64,000 nt of DNA, taken from G963663315 sp965208975. Lineage in GTDB: Bacteria > Pseudomonadota > Gammaproteobacteria > Arenicellales > Poriferihabitantaceae. Shown here in pieces: positions 51,894-61,203 of this stretch. Numbering within the stretch: position 1 is the first letter of the stretch; each line of letters starts with the position of its first letter. The DNA lies in the NCBI GenBank assembly GCA_965208975.1, contig CBDBQH010000003.1, forward strand, positions 1,674,001-1,738,000. Reading direction: 5' to 3'. A program made the position numbers and the translations under genes. The notes under the pieces were generated by a model. That model saw nothing but the letters and a program-made list of their open reading frames with translations, was not told the origin of the DNA and did no database searches.

Positions 51894-53579
51894 CCCCAAA
51901 TCCGCGATAGAGGTTTTATAAAGAGCAGAGAGGCCTTGTTGTATACTGTTATCTGTCAAAAACAACATCACCCGCTGGGTGAACAACAAGGCCGATGAAG
52001 AGTATACCCTATAAAGTATCCCGGACAGACGACAAATTGACCTCACGCAGTGGATTGTTGCTGGTGACGGAGAGTATGGATCGGTTGGGTCTGTCGGAAT
52101 TAGTGGAGCGGCATTTTCCATCTCCGGGGAGCAATCGTGGTTATGGGGCGTGGGTGTATGTCCGCACCTTTTTGCTGATGCTGCACGAAGGAGCGAAGCG
52201 CTTGGAAGATGTGCGTTATCTGAAGCGGGAATCGGCGTTGCTGAAGTTGTTGGGGATTGGTCGAATACCGAGTTCGGATGCATTGGGTGACTGGCTGCGT
52301 CGTTTGGGTCGCAATGCGGTGGGTCTACGTGCTCTGGCTCAGCTCAACCGTCATCTGTTGGGCGTAGCCTTGCATCGTTGCCGGGAAGTGACATTGGATA
52401 TTGATGCGACGGCGATATTGTGTAACAAGCGTGGAGCGCAATGGTCTTATCTTCAGGAGCGGGGTTATTTGCCGATGGTGGGACACATAGAACAGACGGG
52501 TCAGGTGGTTGCGGTAGAGTTTCGTCCTGGCCATGTGTCACCGAGCCAGGATAATCCGGGGTTTATCCGGCGCTGCGAATCGAAGTGGCCTGCTGGGGTA
52601 CGGGTATCGGCGGTACGGATCGATGCGGCGGGTTATCAGTCGCGGATACTGGATGATGCTTCGCAGCGGGGTATGGCTTATGCGGTACGCGCCCGTCTGG
52701 ACGAAAGCATGAAGGAGATGATTCGCAGCCGTCCGCAATCGTCCTGGCAACCGGTATTGGGTCGTGACGGCGAGGGAACCGGAGAGGAGAGTTGCCGTTT
52801 TGTACACACGATGCAAGCATCGGAGCGCTCCTTCACGGTGGTGGCGCAACGGCGCAAGAAGCGGGGTCAGCAACGGTTGCCGGAAGCGAATGATTCGGTG
52901 GGATTGGATGCGGATTATATATACCGGGCTATCGCGACCAACCGGGAGCGGATGAGTGACAGTGAAGTCATCCACTGGTACAACCAGCGCGGTGAACACT
53001 CGGAGAACCGGCTCAAGGAATTGAAGCTGGATATGGGAGCCGACCGACTGCCGTGCAGCGACTTTCATGCCAATGAACTGTATTTCCATTTGTGCGCCAC
53101 CGCCTGGAACCTGTTCGCGCTGTTGCGGCTCACCCTGCCGGCGCAGTGGCTGAACCGCCGTGCCGGGACGGTGCGCCAACGGCTGATCCACATAGCCGGC
53201 AAGGTGGTCTGTCATGGTCGCCAACGGATTCTGAAGATTCAGTCCGAACACTATGCGCTCCTGTCAGAAGCGCTATATCATACCCGACGATTCGCCTTGG
53301 CTCCCTGACGGTCTCACCGTGTGGGTTGGTTCGCGCCCGGCCTGCCTCATCCCCGATTCACCCGGTCACTTCGGATGATCCAGGCTCGTTGTGCCTGGAG
53401 CCGTGGGAAATAACCCATCTCCCGCCGCGGACGCTCCGGTCTGACCGGAATTTCCCGAAAATCCCTCGCGAACTGCGCTCATTCACCATAAAACTCCGGC
53501 TGAATCAGAATATCCGCACCAGAACACTCAATAAACCGCATCAAACCTCAATACTGAATCTCTATCGCGGAATTTGGGT
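51894..53579 (+). mobile_element. IS1380-family insertion sequence, intact
   Basis: A 1,686-bp element with inward-read ends CCCCAAATCCGCGATAGAGG and ACCCAAATTCCGCGATAGAGA (imperfect terminal repeats) and a single transposase gene. A 4-bp target duplication GTGA flanks it (51890-51893 and 53580-53583), as expected of the family. The 270 bp between the gene stop and the right end belong to the element. Confidence 0.92.
51995..53308 (+). CDS. IS1380-family transposase
   Basis: A 437-residue DDE transposase: GLLLVTESMDRLGL near residue 22, LDIDATAILCNKRG (first Asp) near 132, VSAVRIDAAGYQSRILD (second Asp) near 205 and HSENRLKELKLDMGADRLPC (Glu) near 330, followed by FHANELYFHLCATAWNLF. This is the typical DDE_Tnp_1-like order of IS1380. 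No disruption seen. Confidence 0.94.
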   Translation: MKSIPYKVSRTDDKLTSRSGLLLVTESMDRLGLSELVERHFPSPGSNRGYGAWVYVRTFLLMLHEGAKRLEDVRYLKRESALLKLLGIGRIPSSDALGDWLRRLGRNAVGLRALAQLNRHLLGVALHRCREVTLDIDATAILCNKRGAQWSYLQERGYLPMVGHIEQTGQVVAVEFRPGHVSPSQDNPGFIRRCESKWPAGVRVSAVRIDAAGYQSRILDDASQRGMAYAVRARLDESMKEMIRSRPQSSWQPVLGRDGEGTGEESCRFVHTMQASERSFTVVAQRRKKRGQQRLPEANDSVGLDADYIYRAIATNRERMSDSEVIHWYNQRGEHSENRLKELKLDMGADRLPCSDFHANELYFHLCATAWNLFALLRLTLPAQWLNRRAGTVRQRLIHIAGKVVCHGRQRILKIQSEHYALLSEALYHTRRFALAP

Positions 53580-53583
53580 GTGA

Positions 53584-53951
53584 AGTGGGCATGGCTGATT
53601 CTCTTTCGATCATGTTTTGTTCCTGGTTGTGTTCGTTGTTGCGTTTGTCGCTTTGATTTACACTTTGGATTCCCGCTTTGCGGGAATACCCCCCCACCGA
53701 ATCCGCAAACGGATTCGACTTCCCCCTCAAGGGGGGAATGATTTGATTGGTGCGGATTATATAGAAAGTGCGGATTATATACAATTATGCGCTAATTGTG
53801 ACTCCGTCAATACGGTGAATTGCAGATTAACGTGCTACACTGCCTCTATTCCCCTGGCTTAAAACCTGACTACAATGTTTCGCCACGCGATTAACAGTTG
53901 CTTTGAAAACCATGTCAGGTATTGCATGGAAGAACCAGGAGCTTAAGAGTT
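53584..53951. repeat. Family B unit and short direct repeats; no gene
   Basis: A full family B unit at about 53669-53745: ATTCCCGCTTTGCGGGAAT, CCGAATCCGCAAACGGATTCG and CCCCCTCAAGGGGGG. Two copies of GTGCGGATTATATA follow at 53758 and 53770. The rest upstream of 53952 contains no supported gene. Confidence 0.85.
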
Positions 53952-54086
53952 ATGGGGGTGCACAAGATGACTGGACGAGTTGAAAATATAAATACCGATA
54001 TACTGCGCCAGTGCCGTGAGCAGATGGGGCTTGATCAGCCCGCCGTCAAGGTGGCCACCACTAAAGTCTCCCCATTTTTTATTTGA
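53952..54086 (+). pseudogene. 5' fragment of an XRE/HTH-type regulator gene cut by the IS4 element
   Basis: The frame starts ATG 53952 (or 53967) and reads MTGRVENINTDILRQCREQMGLDQPAVK, the start of an HTH regulator of the kind often fused to ImmA/IrrE domains, then runs into the IS4 terminal repeat at about 54064 and ends 7 codons later. About 37 genuine codons remain. No continuation of the gene is seen on the other side of the IS. Confidence 0.72.
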
Positions 54087-55483
54087 GTGTTATATAAGCG
54101 TTTGAAAAGGTTGTAGAAAAGGGAAATATTGGATGGAATCAGAGTTCTGCTTCTGGTACAATGGTTTTGTCGTAAACTACTGATACCAAAAGAGAACTCT
54201 GATGACTGATGATAGCCGGGAACGCAACAAATGGAAAGTGCGAATTGTGGATTGTGTGAATCAATCGAGTGAAGTGATCAGTCAGCCGGTAGCCAAGCTG
54301 ATGGCGGAGGTTGTGACGGGTATATTAGGCAGTGGGAGCTTGCAGTTATCGAGGATTGGCCGAAGTTTGAAGGAACCGACCCGTCTGCATCATACGGTCA
54401 AGGGATTATCCCGGATGTTGGGGAAACATGGCGAGATTGCATGGGAAGCGGAAGATCGTTTACTGGAGCAGGTGTCGGGTCGGGTGACGGACGAGATGGT
54501 GGTCGCGATAGACCCGGGAGATTTGAACCGGGAAGGCAGTCGCGCCAGTGAAGGGTTATGCCGGGTACGGGATGGAGACCGAGGAGATATTGTGAATGGT
54601 TATCCGTTATTGAGTGTGGTGGCTCGCTGTTTGGATAGTGGCCAGACATTGCCGTTGCTGACTCGATTGTTGTCGAGTGTTCGAGGTTCTTACAAGAGCG
54701 AGAATCGGGATATTGTGAATGTCATGGAGCGGGTACAGGGGAGTTTGGAGAGTCGTCCTTTATGGGTGATAGACCGGGGCGGAGACCGGGGGGTGTTATG
54801 GGATTTCTGGATTCAGGGGGATTGGAGGATTTTGGTACGGGCGGCCAATCTTCGTCACTGGTTATGGAGAGGGTCAAAGAGAACGGCGCAACAGATTGCG
54901 TGTCAGTTGCCGTTGAAGCATCGGGGTTCGTTGAAGAAGGAGCGTAAGGAATCGGTACGTTTTGGCATGACCACGGTATTTTTGAAAGATCATCCGGATA
55001 CGCCGTTGTCGATGGTTGTGGTGCGTCATGGCAAACAACAACCGATGGTACTGGTCAGTACCGAGCGGATACGGGGTCGGTTGCAAGGGGAGCGATTGAT
55101 TCAATCGTATATGGGTCGTTGGGCCTGTGAGGAAGGGTATCGGTTCAGCAAGCAGGGGTTTGGATTGGAGAAGGTTCAAGCCCGGAAACTGGCGACCTTG
55201 CAGAATCTGGTTGCGCTGGCGACGTTAGCCTGGGGATTGCTGGCCTGTCACCAGAATCAGGGGCAGAAACTCATCTACAAGGCGAAACGGCAAAAGAGTC
55301 ACAAACCCCTGGTTTTCCCGTTCTACACGCTGTTATCGGGCTGGCAGGCGTTATTTGCGGATGCCAAAACCCTTTTCTATGACTGGTGGAGAAAACCCAA
55401 ACGCCCCCCACCCAGACAGGCTGACCTGTTCATCAATAACGGGCGGCTTGCGTCCATCCCCTCATGAAAAAATGGGGAGACCC
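54064..55483 (+). mobile_element. IS4-family insertion sequence, intact
   Basis: About 1,420 bp with ends AAGTCTCCCCATTTTTT (left) and GGGTCTCCCCATTTTTT (right, inward). It contains one transposase gene. No clear target duplication. It sits between two truncated genes, so a deletion accompanied or followed insertion. A partial copy of its left end lies at 21520-21710. Confidence 0.9.
54202..55467 (+). CDS. IS4-family DDE transposase
   Basis: A 421-residue transposase. First Asp in VVAIDPGDLNREGS near residue 100, second in LWVIDRGGDRGVLW near 195, and the IS4 signature Tyr-2-Arg-3-Glu-6-Lys satisfied exactly in YMGRWACEEGYRFSK near residue 304. Complete and presumably active. It ends 16 bp before the right terminus. 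Confidence 0.94.
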   Translation: MTDDSRERNKWKVRIVDCVNQSSEVISQPVAKLMAEVVTGILGSGSLQLSRIGRSLKEPTRLHHTVKGLSRMLGKHGEIAWEAEDRLLEQVSGRVTDEMVVAIDPGDLNREGSRASEGLCRVRDGDRGDIVNGYPLLSVVARCLDSGQTLPLLTRLLSSVRGSYKSENRDIVNVMERVQGSLESRPLWVIDRGGDRGVLWDFWIQGDWRILVRAANLRHWLWRGSKRTAQQIACQLPLKHRGSLKKERKESVRFGMTTVFLKDHPDTPLSMVVVRHGKQQPMVLVSTERIRGRLQGERLIQSYMGRWACEEGYRFSKQGFGLEKVQARKLATLQNLVALATLAWGLLACHQNQGQKLIYKAKRQKSHKPLVFPFYTLLSGWQALFADAKTLFYDWWRKPKRPPPRQADLFINNGRLASIPS

Positions 55484-55786
55484 TAGGGCCACCAGACTGG
55501 CTACATCCCGCCCGATAGTGAACACCTGCCAGGTCAGGGCAGCCACAACCCCTAACACAGCCAGCGTCAGGGCAAAGTGCAATCCGAACATCCAGCGCAA
55601 CCCGGCCATTTCCTGCATGAGTGATTTTTCCACTGCTTGCAGATCTGCCTTTGTCGCCAGTTCCTCGCCCTGGTGTGCTATCACTTCGGCCACTGTCTCG
55701 GCCACCGCCTCGGCTTACCTGGTCTCGAATCCGGCCTTTTCCAGCTTGCGCATGGTTGCCAGGGTATCAATCGCTATGGTGGTCAT
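55484..55786 (-). pseudogene. DUF1640/CCDC90-like coiled-coil membrane protein, disrupted
   Basis: From ATG 55786 the frame gives MTTIAIDTLATMRKLEKAGFETR, then an in-frame TAA (55715-55717), then AEAVAETVAEVIAHQGEELATKADLQAVEKSLMQEMAG, a coiled coil, and a hydrophobic helix FALTLAVLGVVAALTW. This is the standard DUF1640-like layout; the stop replaces what is normally a Gln codon. The 3' end is cut by the IS4 element soon after the membrane helix. Two independent lesions mark it as dead. Confidence 0.85.
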
Positions 55787-56084
55787 GGTTCTTTACTCTG
55801 GTGTTTTCTTCGTGTTCGGCAAACATGGTTGCCTTCTCTGGTTTCGGATTTCCCTGATTGTCGACTATTCCGCGCCGAATGTACATTACATTGCGGGGAA
55901 TGACTGAACACATACAGGAATGACGAGGGGTTGAGCCGGTATCGCATATCCCGGAAGGGATACATGAATTAGAACCATCGGGCAGTGTTTTATATTTTGA
56001 TACCGTCATAGAATAGACTTTGTGTTGATGTGGATGCTGCAAGTCGTAAGCATTGCAACTGAACTGTTGAGAGGAGGAGTGAAC
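55787..56084. other. Upstream region of dsr cluster
   Basis: No gene is supported. It should hold the dsr promoter; no strong -35/-10 pair stands out by eye. The block at 56062-56080 (GAGAGGAGGAGTG) forms a very strong ribosome site for dsrA. Confidence 0.6.
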
Positions 56085-57416
56085 ATGACTGACGAAATCG
56101 ATCCATCAGCGCCCGCTGAATCCGTGGATGTCTCCATCCATGATACCCCCATGCTGGATGAACTGGAGAATGGCCCTTGGCCGAGTTTTGTATCCGGCAT
56201 CAAGAAACTTCGCAACGATCACGAGGATGGGCGCGTCAACGGCGTAGCCAATGACCTGCTGGGGCAACTCGAACATTCCTACGAGACCCGCAAGGGTTAC
56301 TGGAAAGGCGGCACCGTCAGTGTCTACGGTTACGGCAGTGGAATTATTCCGAGATTCTCCGAGGTCGGCGATCAGTTCCCGAAGTCCAGGGAGTTCCACA
56401 CGCTTCGGGTGCAGCCGCCGGCCGGCAACCATTATTCTACCGATATTCTGCGCGAGCTGGCTGACAGCTGGGAAAAGTGGGGTTCCGGGCTGGTGACTTT
56501 TCATGGTCAGACCGGAAACATCATGTTCATCGGCGCCTCGACGGAGAATACACAACATTTCTTTGATGAAATCAACGAATACGGATTTGATCTCGGCGGC
56601 GCCGGGCCTTGCGTTCGAACCGCAATGTCCTGTGTCGGCGCGGCGCGGTGCGAACAGTCGTGCGCCAATGAACAGAAGCTGCACAGGACTCTGGTCAACA
56701 ACTTCACCGATGACGTGCACCGGCCATCGCTGCCGTATAAATTCAAATTCAAGATTTCCGGCTGTCCGAATGATTGCACCAATGCGATTGAACGCGCTGA
56801 TTTTGCGGTGATTGGCACATGGAAAGACGACATCCGGGTCGATATGCCAGAATGGAAGAAATATATCGCGGAGAAGGGGCGCAAGCATGTGATCGACAAC
56901 ATTATCACCCGCTGCCCGACTTCCTGTCTGTCTTTGCAGGATGATGACACACTGGAAATTGAAAACGCGGACTGTGTCAAGTGTATGCACTGCCTGAATG
57001 TAGTACCGAAAGCGCTCAGTCCGGGTAAAGAAAAAGGGGTTACGGTCCTGATCGGCGGCAAGCGGACGCTGAAAATCGGCGATCTGATGGGAACTGTGAT
57101 CGTTCCGTTCATGAAAATGGAAAATGAGGAGGATTATGAGCGGATTGTCGAACTGGCGGAAGAGACCATCGAATTCTGGGCGGAGAATGGCCTGGAGCAT
57201 GAGCGTTGCGGTGAAATGATTGAGCGCATCGGGCTGGTCAATTTCCTGGAGGGTATCGGGGTGGATGTTGACCCGAACATGATTTCCCATCCACGGGAAA
57301 GCTCTTATGTCCGAACCGATGGCTGGGATGATGAGGCGAGAGAGTGGTTCCGCAAGCGCGCTTCCAGCCGCGCCACTGCCCAGGCCGAACAGGCACAGGG
57401 GGCGAATAATGGCTAG
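56085..57416 (+). CDS. dsrA: Reverse-type dissimilatory sulfite reductase, alpha subunit
   Basis: A 443-residue DsrA from ATG 56085 with an AGGAGG-type ribosome site; the frame is open upstream to 56022. DsrAB is the cytoplasmic siroheme enzyme which in sulfur oxidisers forms sulfite from DsrC-bound persulfide. Siroheme/[4Fe-4S]-type cysteines are at Cys176, Cys183, Cys189, Cys193 and in CPNDC (227 and 231). The inserted ferredoxin domain has ITRCPTSC and NADCVKCMHCLNVVPKAL, the DsrA pattern. Homology to oxidative or reductive type cannot be proven by eye, but the accompanying dsrL points to the oxidative pathway. dsrB overlaps by 8 bp. Confidence 0.97.
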   Translation: MTDEIDPSAPAESVDVSIHDTPMLDELENGPWPSFVSGIKKLRNDHEDGRVNGVANDLLGQLEHSYETRKGYWKGGTVSVYGYGSGIIPRFSEVGDQFPKSREFHTLRVQPPAGNHYSTDILRELADSWEKWGSGLVTFHGQTGNIMFIGASTENTQHFFDEINEYGFDLGGAGPCVRTAMSCVGAARCEQSCANEQKLHRTLVNNFTDDVHRPSLPYKFKFKISGCPNDCTNAIERADFAVIGTWKDDIRVDMPEWKKYIAEKGRKHVIDNIITRCPTSCLSLQDDDTLEIENADCVKCMHCLNVVPKALSPGKEKGVTVLIGGKRTLKIGDLMGTVIVPFMKMENEEDYERIVELAEETIEFWAENGLEHERCGEMIERIGLVNFLEGIGVDVDPNMISHPRESSYVRTDGWDDEAREWFRKRASSRATAQAEQAQGANNG

Positions 57417-58482
57417 ACAAATGAGAATGCCGATCGAATCGGGTTGTCCCGACGGGTTCCAGTATATGCACCCTGTAATGGTCCGCAACTACGGACAATG
57501 GCAATGGCATGACCATCCGCAGCCCGGCGTACTCCGGCATGCGGCGAAGAGTGGCGAGCAGATATGGACCGTCAAGGCCGGCACCCAGCGGATACTGGAT
57601 GTCTATACCCTGCGTAAGCTGTGCGATATCGGCGACCAGTATGCCGATGGACATGTGCGGTTCACCATCCGCTCCAACATCGAGTATTTCGTTGATGACG
57701 AAAAGAAGGTGGCGCCACTGATCAAGGCGTTGGAAAGCGCCGGCTTTGTGGTTGGCGGAACGGCGAACTCCCTGGCCATGATCTCGCATACCCAGGGATG
57801 GCTGCATTGCGATATTCCGGGCACCGACGCCTCGGGTGTGGTGAAGGCGATGATGGATGAATTGATTGATGAGTTCAGGAATTGTGAAATGCCGAACCGG
57901 GTACACATGACCACTTCATGTTGCCAGGTGAACTGTGGCGGTCAGGGTGACATCGCAATCAATATCCAGCATACCAAGCCGCCGCGAATCAATCACGATC
58001 TGGTGTCCAATGTCTGCGAGCGTCCTTCGGTTGTGGCCCGCTGTCCGGTGGCGGCGATCCGTCCGGCGGTGGTCAACGGCAAACCGACGCTTGAAGTCGA
58101 TGAGAAGAAATGTATCTGTTGCGGCGCCTGTTATCCGCCGTGTCCGCCGATGCAGATCAATGACCCGGAACATACCAAGCTCGCGGTCTGGGTCGGTGGC
58201 AACCATTCGAATGCCCGCTCTAAACCGAGTTTCCAGAAGCTGGTTGCCGCCGGTATTCCGAATAACCCGCCGCGCTGGCCGGAAGCGACAGCCATCGTCA
58301 AACAGATTTTGCGGACTTACAAGGAAGACGCGAAGGACTGGGAGCGGATGAATGACTGGATTGATCGAATCGGCTGGCCGCGCTTTTTCGAGCGTACCGG
58401 CCTGCCGTTCACCAAATATCACATTGATCACTGGCGCGGGTCGCGCAAGAGTCTGAATTCATCCACATATATTCGGCTATAA
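57409..58482 (+). CDS. dsrB: Reverse-type dissimilatory sulfite reductase, beta subunit
   Basis: A 357-residue DsrB from ATG 57409, overlapping the dsrA stop. N-terminus MRMPIESGCPDGFQYMHPVM, SNIEYFVDDEKK, and siroheme-proximal cysteines in TSCCQVNCGGQG near 165-175. The ferredoxin domain KCICCGACYPPCPPMQ near 240 has a full four-cysteine set. C-terminus WPRFFERTGLPFTKYHIDHWRGS is highly characteristic. Catalytic siroheme lies in this subunit. Next gene is dsrC 57 bp downstream, directly, with no dsrE, dsrF or dsrH between. Confidence 0.97.
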   Translation: MARQMRMPIESGCPDGFQYMHPVMVRNYGQWQWHDHPQPGVLRHAAKSGEQIWTVKAGTQRILDVYTLRKLCDIGDQYADGHVRFTIRSNIEYFVDDEKKVAPLIKALESAGFVVGGTANSLAMISHTQGWLHCDIPGTDASGVVKAMMDELIDEFRNCEMPNRVHMTTSCCQVNCGGQGDIAINIQHTKPPRINHDLVSNVCERPSVVARCPVAAIRPAVVNGKPTLEVDEKKCICCGACYPPCPPMQINDPEHTKLAVWVGGNHSNARSKPSFQKLVAAGIPNNPPRWPEATAIVKQILRTYKEDAKDWERMNDWIDRIGWPRFFERTGLPFTKYHIDHWRGSRKSLNSSTYIRL

Positions 58483-58538
58483 AATATGAGGATTCAATTT
58501 TAATATTTAATTCATTTATTTGACTGGAGATTAAGAAA

Positions 58539-58871
58539 ATGGGTATAGAACTTGACGGGCGCAGTTACGATACCGATGAAGAGGGCTACCTCGCCAATCT
58601 GTCTGACTGGAGTCCTGAGATAGCGGATCAGATGGCCAGGCTGGATGATTGCGACCTGGGTGAACATCACTGGGAGGTGATCAATTTCCTGCGTGATTAT
58701 TATGAAGAGTATCAAATCGCGCCGGCGGTGCGGGTGTTAACCAAATCAATCGGCAAAAAGCTGGGAAAAGACAAGGGCAACAGCAAATATCTTTATCAGC
58801 TGTTCCCTTATGGTCCGGCCAAGCAGGCTTGCAAATACGCCGGACTGCCAAAGCCGACAGGGTGCGTCTAG
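58539..58871 (+). CDS. dsrC: DsrC sulfur-carrier protein
   Basis: A 110-residue DsrC with both redox cysteines in the C-terminal arm: Cys98 and Cys109 (QACKYAGLPKPTGCV), spaced by ten residues as in bona fide DsrC and unlike TusE. It carries sulfur as a persulfide/trisulfide between the sulfur-relay proteins, DsrAB and the DsrMKJOP complex. A GGAG site precedes ATG 58539. In Allochromatium DsrEFH passes sulfur to DsrC; no such genes are adjacent here. Confidence 0.97.
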   Translation: MGIELDGRSYDTDEEGYLANLSDWSPEIADQMARLDDCDLGEHHWEVINFLRDYYEEYQIAPAVRVLTKSIGKKLGKDKGNSKYLYQLFPYGPAKQACKYAGLPKPTGCV

Positions 58872-58879
58872 CCGATTGA

Positions 58880-59632
58880 ATGTCGGCAATCACGATCATC
58901 TATGCGGTGATGTTCTACATTGCCACCGCGGCGCTGGTGATCGGCATCGGTCGCAAGATCATCCAGTATTCACGTACTCCGGCGCCGCTTAAAATCCCGA
59001 CCACTCCGGCGCCGGTCACCCGCACAGGCGTGGTTGCCCGTCTGATTCGTGAAATCGTGTTCTTCGAGAGCCTGTTCAAGGGCAGCAAGTGGAGCTGGTT
59101 GTTCGGCTGGCTGTTTCATTTTGGTCTGCTGGTCGTACTGATCCGCCATCTGCGTTATTTCACCGAACCGGTCTGGGGGGTGGCTGTGCTGACCGCGGAC
59201 ATCGGAGTGATCATGGGCTGGGTGATGATTTTCGGGTTGCTGGGATTGCTGGTTCGCCGGCTCGGGGTGGACCGTATCCGCTATATTTCGGCTCCGTCCG
59301 ATTACCTGATGCTGTTGCTGATTATTGCCATCGGAGTCAGTGGCCTGCTGGTGAAGTATGTTTTTCACAGTGACATCGTTCAGTTGAAAGCCTTTGTTTT
59401 TGGCTTGATGACATTCGACTGGCAGCCATTGCCGGCGGACCCCGGTCTGTTGATTCATCTGGCGCTGGTCATTATCCTGATGCTGATTTTCCCGATCAGC
59501 AAATTGTTACATGCGCCGGGCCTGCTTTTCAGCCCGACCCGTAACCAGGTCGATAATCCCAGAGAGCGGCGCCATGGAAGCGGTGTCGGCCGATTCTCTG
59601 CCCGGCCAGTGAAACCGGCCAGTGAAAGGTGA
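58880..59632 (+). CDS. dsrM: DsrM, cytochrome b-type subunit of the DsrMKJOP complex
   Basis: A 250-residue inner-membrane protein with five or six hydrophobic helices and NarI-like features: histidines in GWLFHFGLLVVLIRHLR near residue 75-85 and IHLALVII near 195, candidate heme b ligands. It starts 9 bp after dsrC. Working with DsrK it exchanges electrons between the quinone pool and the DsrC disulfide. The last 25 residues, rich in Arg, are unlike the core and may not be conserved. Confidence 0.95.
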   Translation: MSAITIIYAVMFYIATAALVIGIGRKIIQYSRTPAPLKIPTTPAPVTRTGVVARLIREIVFFESLFKGSKWSWLFGWLFHFGLLVVLIRHLRYFTEPVWGVAVLTADIGVIMGWVMIFGLLGLLVRRLGVDRIRYISAPSDYLMLLLIIAIGVSGLLVKYVFHSDIVQLKAFVFGLMTFDWQPLPADPGLLIHLALVIILMLIFPISKLLHAPGLLFSPTRNQVDNPRERRHGSGVGRFSARPVKPASER

Positions 59633-59676
59633 GCCCCGGGTCGGCAGCCAGATGGTTATGATATGAGAATCCGGGC

Positions 59677-61170
59677 ATGAAAACAGATTTCCAGATTCCT
59701 GAACTGAAAGAATATCCGCAGATTCCGGTGCTGGTCAATGGCGCCATGGAACACAGCCAGCCTTTTGTGGCCAAGCCGGAACATCAGGAGCCGCTGGGCT
59801 ATCCGGGTGAACTGATTCCCGACTGGCACGATCAGGCGATCGAAAAAATGGGGGAGTTGCTCGGTAAATTCCGTTCCTTACGGGTATTCATGGATACCTG
59901 TGTCAAGTGTGGAGCCTGCACCGATAAATGCCATTACTACCTCGGCACGGCAGACCCGAAAAATATGCCGGTGGCTCGTCAGGATCTGATGCGGGCCGTG
60001 TACCGGCGTTACTTTACCTTTGCCGGTAAGTATTTTCCCTGGCTGGTAGGGGCGGTGGATTTGACCGAGGAGGTCATCCGGGACTGGTATCGTTACTTCT
60101 ATCAGTGCTCGGAATGTCGGCGTTGCTCCGGATTCTGCCCGATTGGCATTGATACCGCCGAGGTGACCATGGCGGCCAGGGAAATTCTCGATCATATCGG
60201 CATCGGACAGAAATACAGCAATGAAATCATCGCCAAGGTGCACAGGATCGGCAACAATCTGGGATTGCCCGAACCGGCGTTGGTGGATACGCTGGAAGGA
60301 CTGGAGGAAGATATTGAGGAGGAAACCGGGATCGCGGTCAGATTGCCGGTGGATCAGACCGGCGCGGAAGTACTTCTGGTGACACCGAGCGCTGATTTTT
60401 TCGCCGAACCGCATATCGACGGACTGATCGGCTACGCCAAGGTTTTTCACCAGGCCGGAATCAGCTGGACGGTCAGTTCCTACGCATCCGAGGCGGCTAA
60501 CTTCGGGGTCTTTACCGGCTCCTGGGAGCACATGCAAAAAGTGGCGGAGCGGGTTCGCACCGCCGCCCTGGATCTGGGCGTAAAGCGCATAGTCATCGGT
60601 GAATGCGGTCATGCCTGGCGTGTGGCTTACAGTTTCTGGAACAGCCTGATCGGACCTTTTGATTTTCTCGACCAGAACTATCCCGTACCGCAGCATATCT
60701 GTGAGCTGACCCACGATCTCATTGGACAGGGAGCTTTGAGGTTTGATCCGGACGTACATGATGACAAGGTGATCACCTTTCATGATTCCTGTAATGTGTC
60801 GCGCGGGTCGCGCATGGGGGACATGCCGGGGGGGCAGTTCGTTATCCCGCGGCGGATCATCGCGTCATGCAGCCGCCATTTTGTGGAAATGGCGGCGGAT
60901 ACAATCCGTGAGAACACTTTTTGTTGCGGCGGCGGTGGCGGACTGCTGACCGATGATCTGCTGGAACTGCGGGTCAAGGGCGCCATGCCGCGGGCACAGG
61001 CCCTGCAACGGGTGATTGAAGATCACGGCGTCACCCACATGGCCGCAATTTGCGCTATCTGTAAAAGCCAGTTCACAAAGGTCCTGCCGATGTACGGCAT
61101 GGGCATGGATATGGTGGTCAGTGTGCATCAGCTGGTTGGTGATGCCCTGATCATGCAGACCGATCGCTAG
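59677..61170 (+). CDS. dsrK: DsrK, HdrD-like iron-sulfur subunit
   Basis: A 497-residue cytoplasmic subunit related to heterodisulfide reductase HdrD. Two [4Fe-4S] motifs CVKCGACTDKCHYY near residue 74 and CSECRRCSGFCPIG near 146, then the cysteine-rich catalytic region: ECGHAWR near 310, HDSCNVSRGS near 370, FCCGGGGGLL near 413 and ICAICKSQ near 457 (CCG-type noncubane cluster ligands). It is thought to oxidise/reduce the DsrC disulfide. Confidence 0.97.
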   Translation: MKTDFQIPELKEYPQIPVLVNGAMEHSQPFVAKPEHQEPLGYPGELIPDWHDQAIEKMGELLGKFRSLRVFMDTCVKCGACTDKCHYYLGTADPKNMPVARQDLMRAVYRRYFTFAGKYFPWLVGAVDLTEEVIRDWYRYFYQCSECRRCSGFCPIGIDTAEVTMAAREILDHIGIGQKYSNEIIAKVHRIGNNLGLPEPALVDTLEGLEEDIEEETGIAVRLPVDQTGAEVLLVTPSADFFAEPHIDGLIGYAKVFHQAGISWTVSSYASEAANFGVFTGSWEHMQKVAERVRTAALDLGVKRIVIGECGHAWRVAYSFWNSLIGPFDFLDQNYPVPQHICELTHDLIGQGALRFDPDVHDDKVITFHDSCNVSRGSRMGDMPGGQFVIPRRIIASCSRHFVEMAADTIRENTFCCGGGGGLLTDDLLELRVKGAMPRAQALQRVIEDHGVTHMAAICAICKSQFTKVLPMYGMGMDMVVSVHQLVGDALIMQTDR

Positions 61171-61203
61171 AGATCATGATTTTCTACCAGTCAGGAAGCT
61201 GAA

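Noticed and set aside
55433..55705. Intact 90-residue coiled-coil membrane protein
   Set aside because: Its natural start lies upstream at 55786 beyond an in-frame stop, and its C-terminus is IS4 sequence; it is recorded as a pseudogene.
56106..57488. 460-codon minus-strand frame opposite dsrA
   Set aside because: No domain recognised; dsrA on the plus strand is certain.
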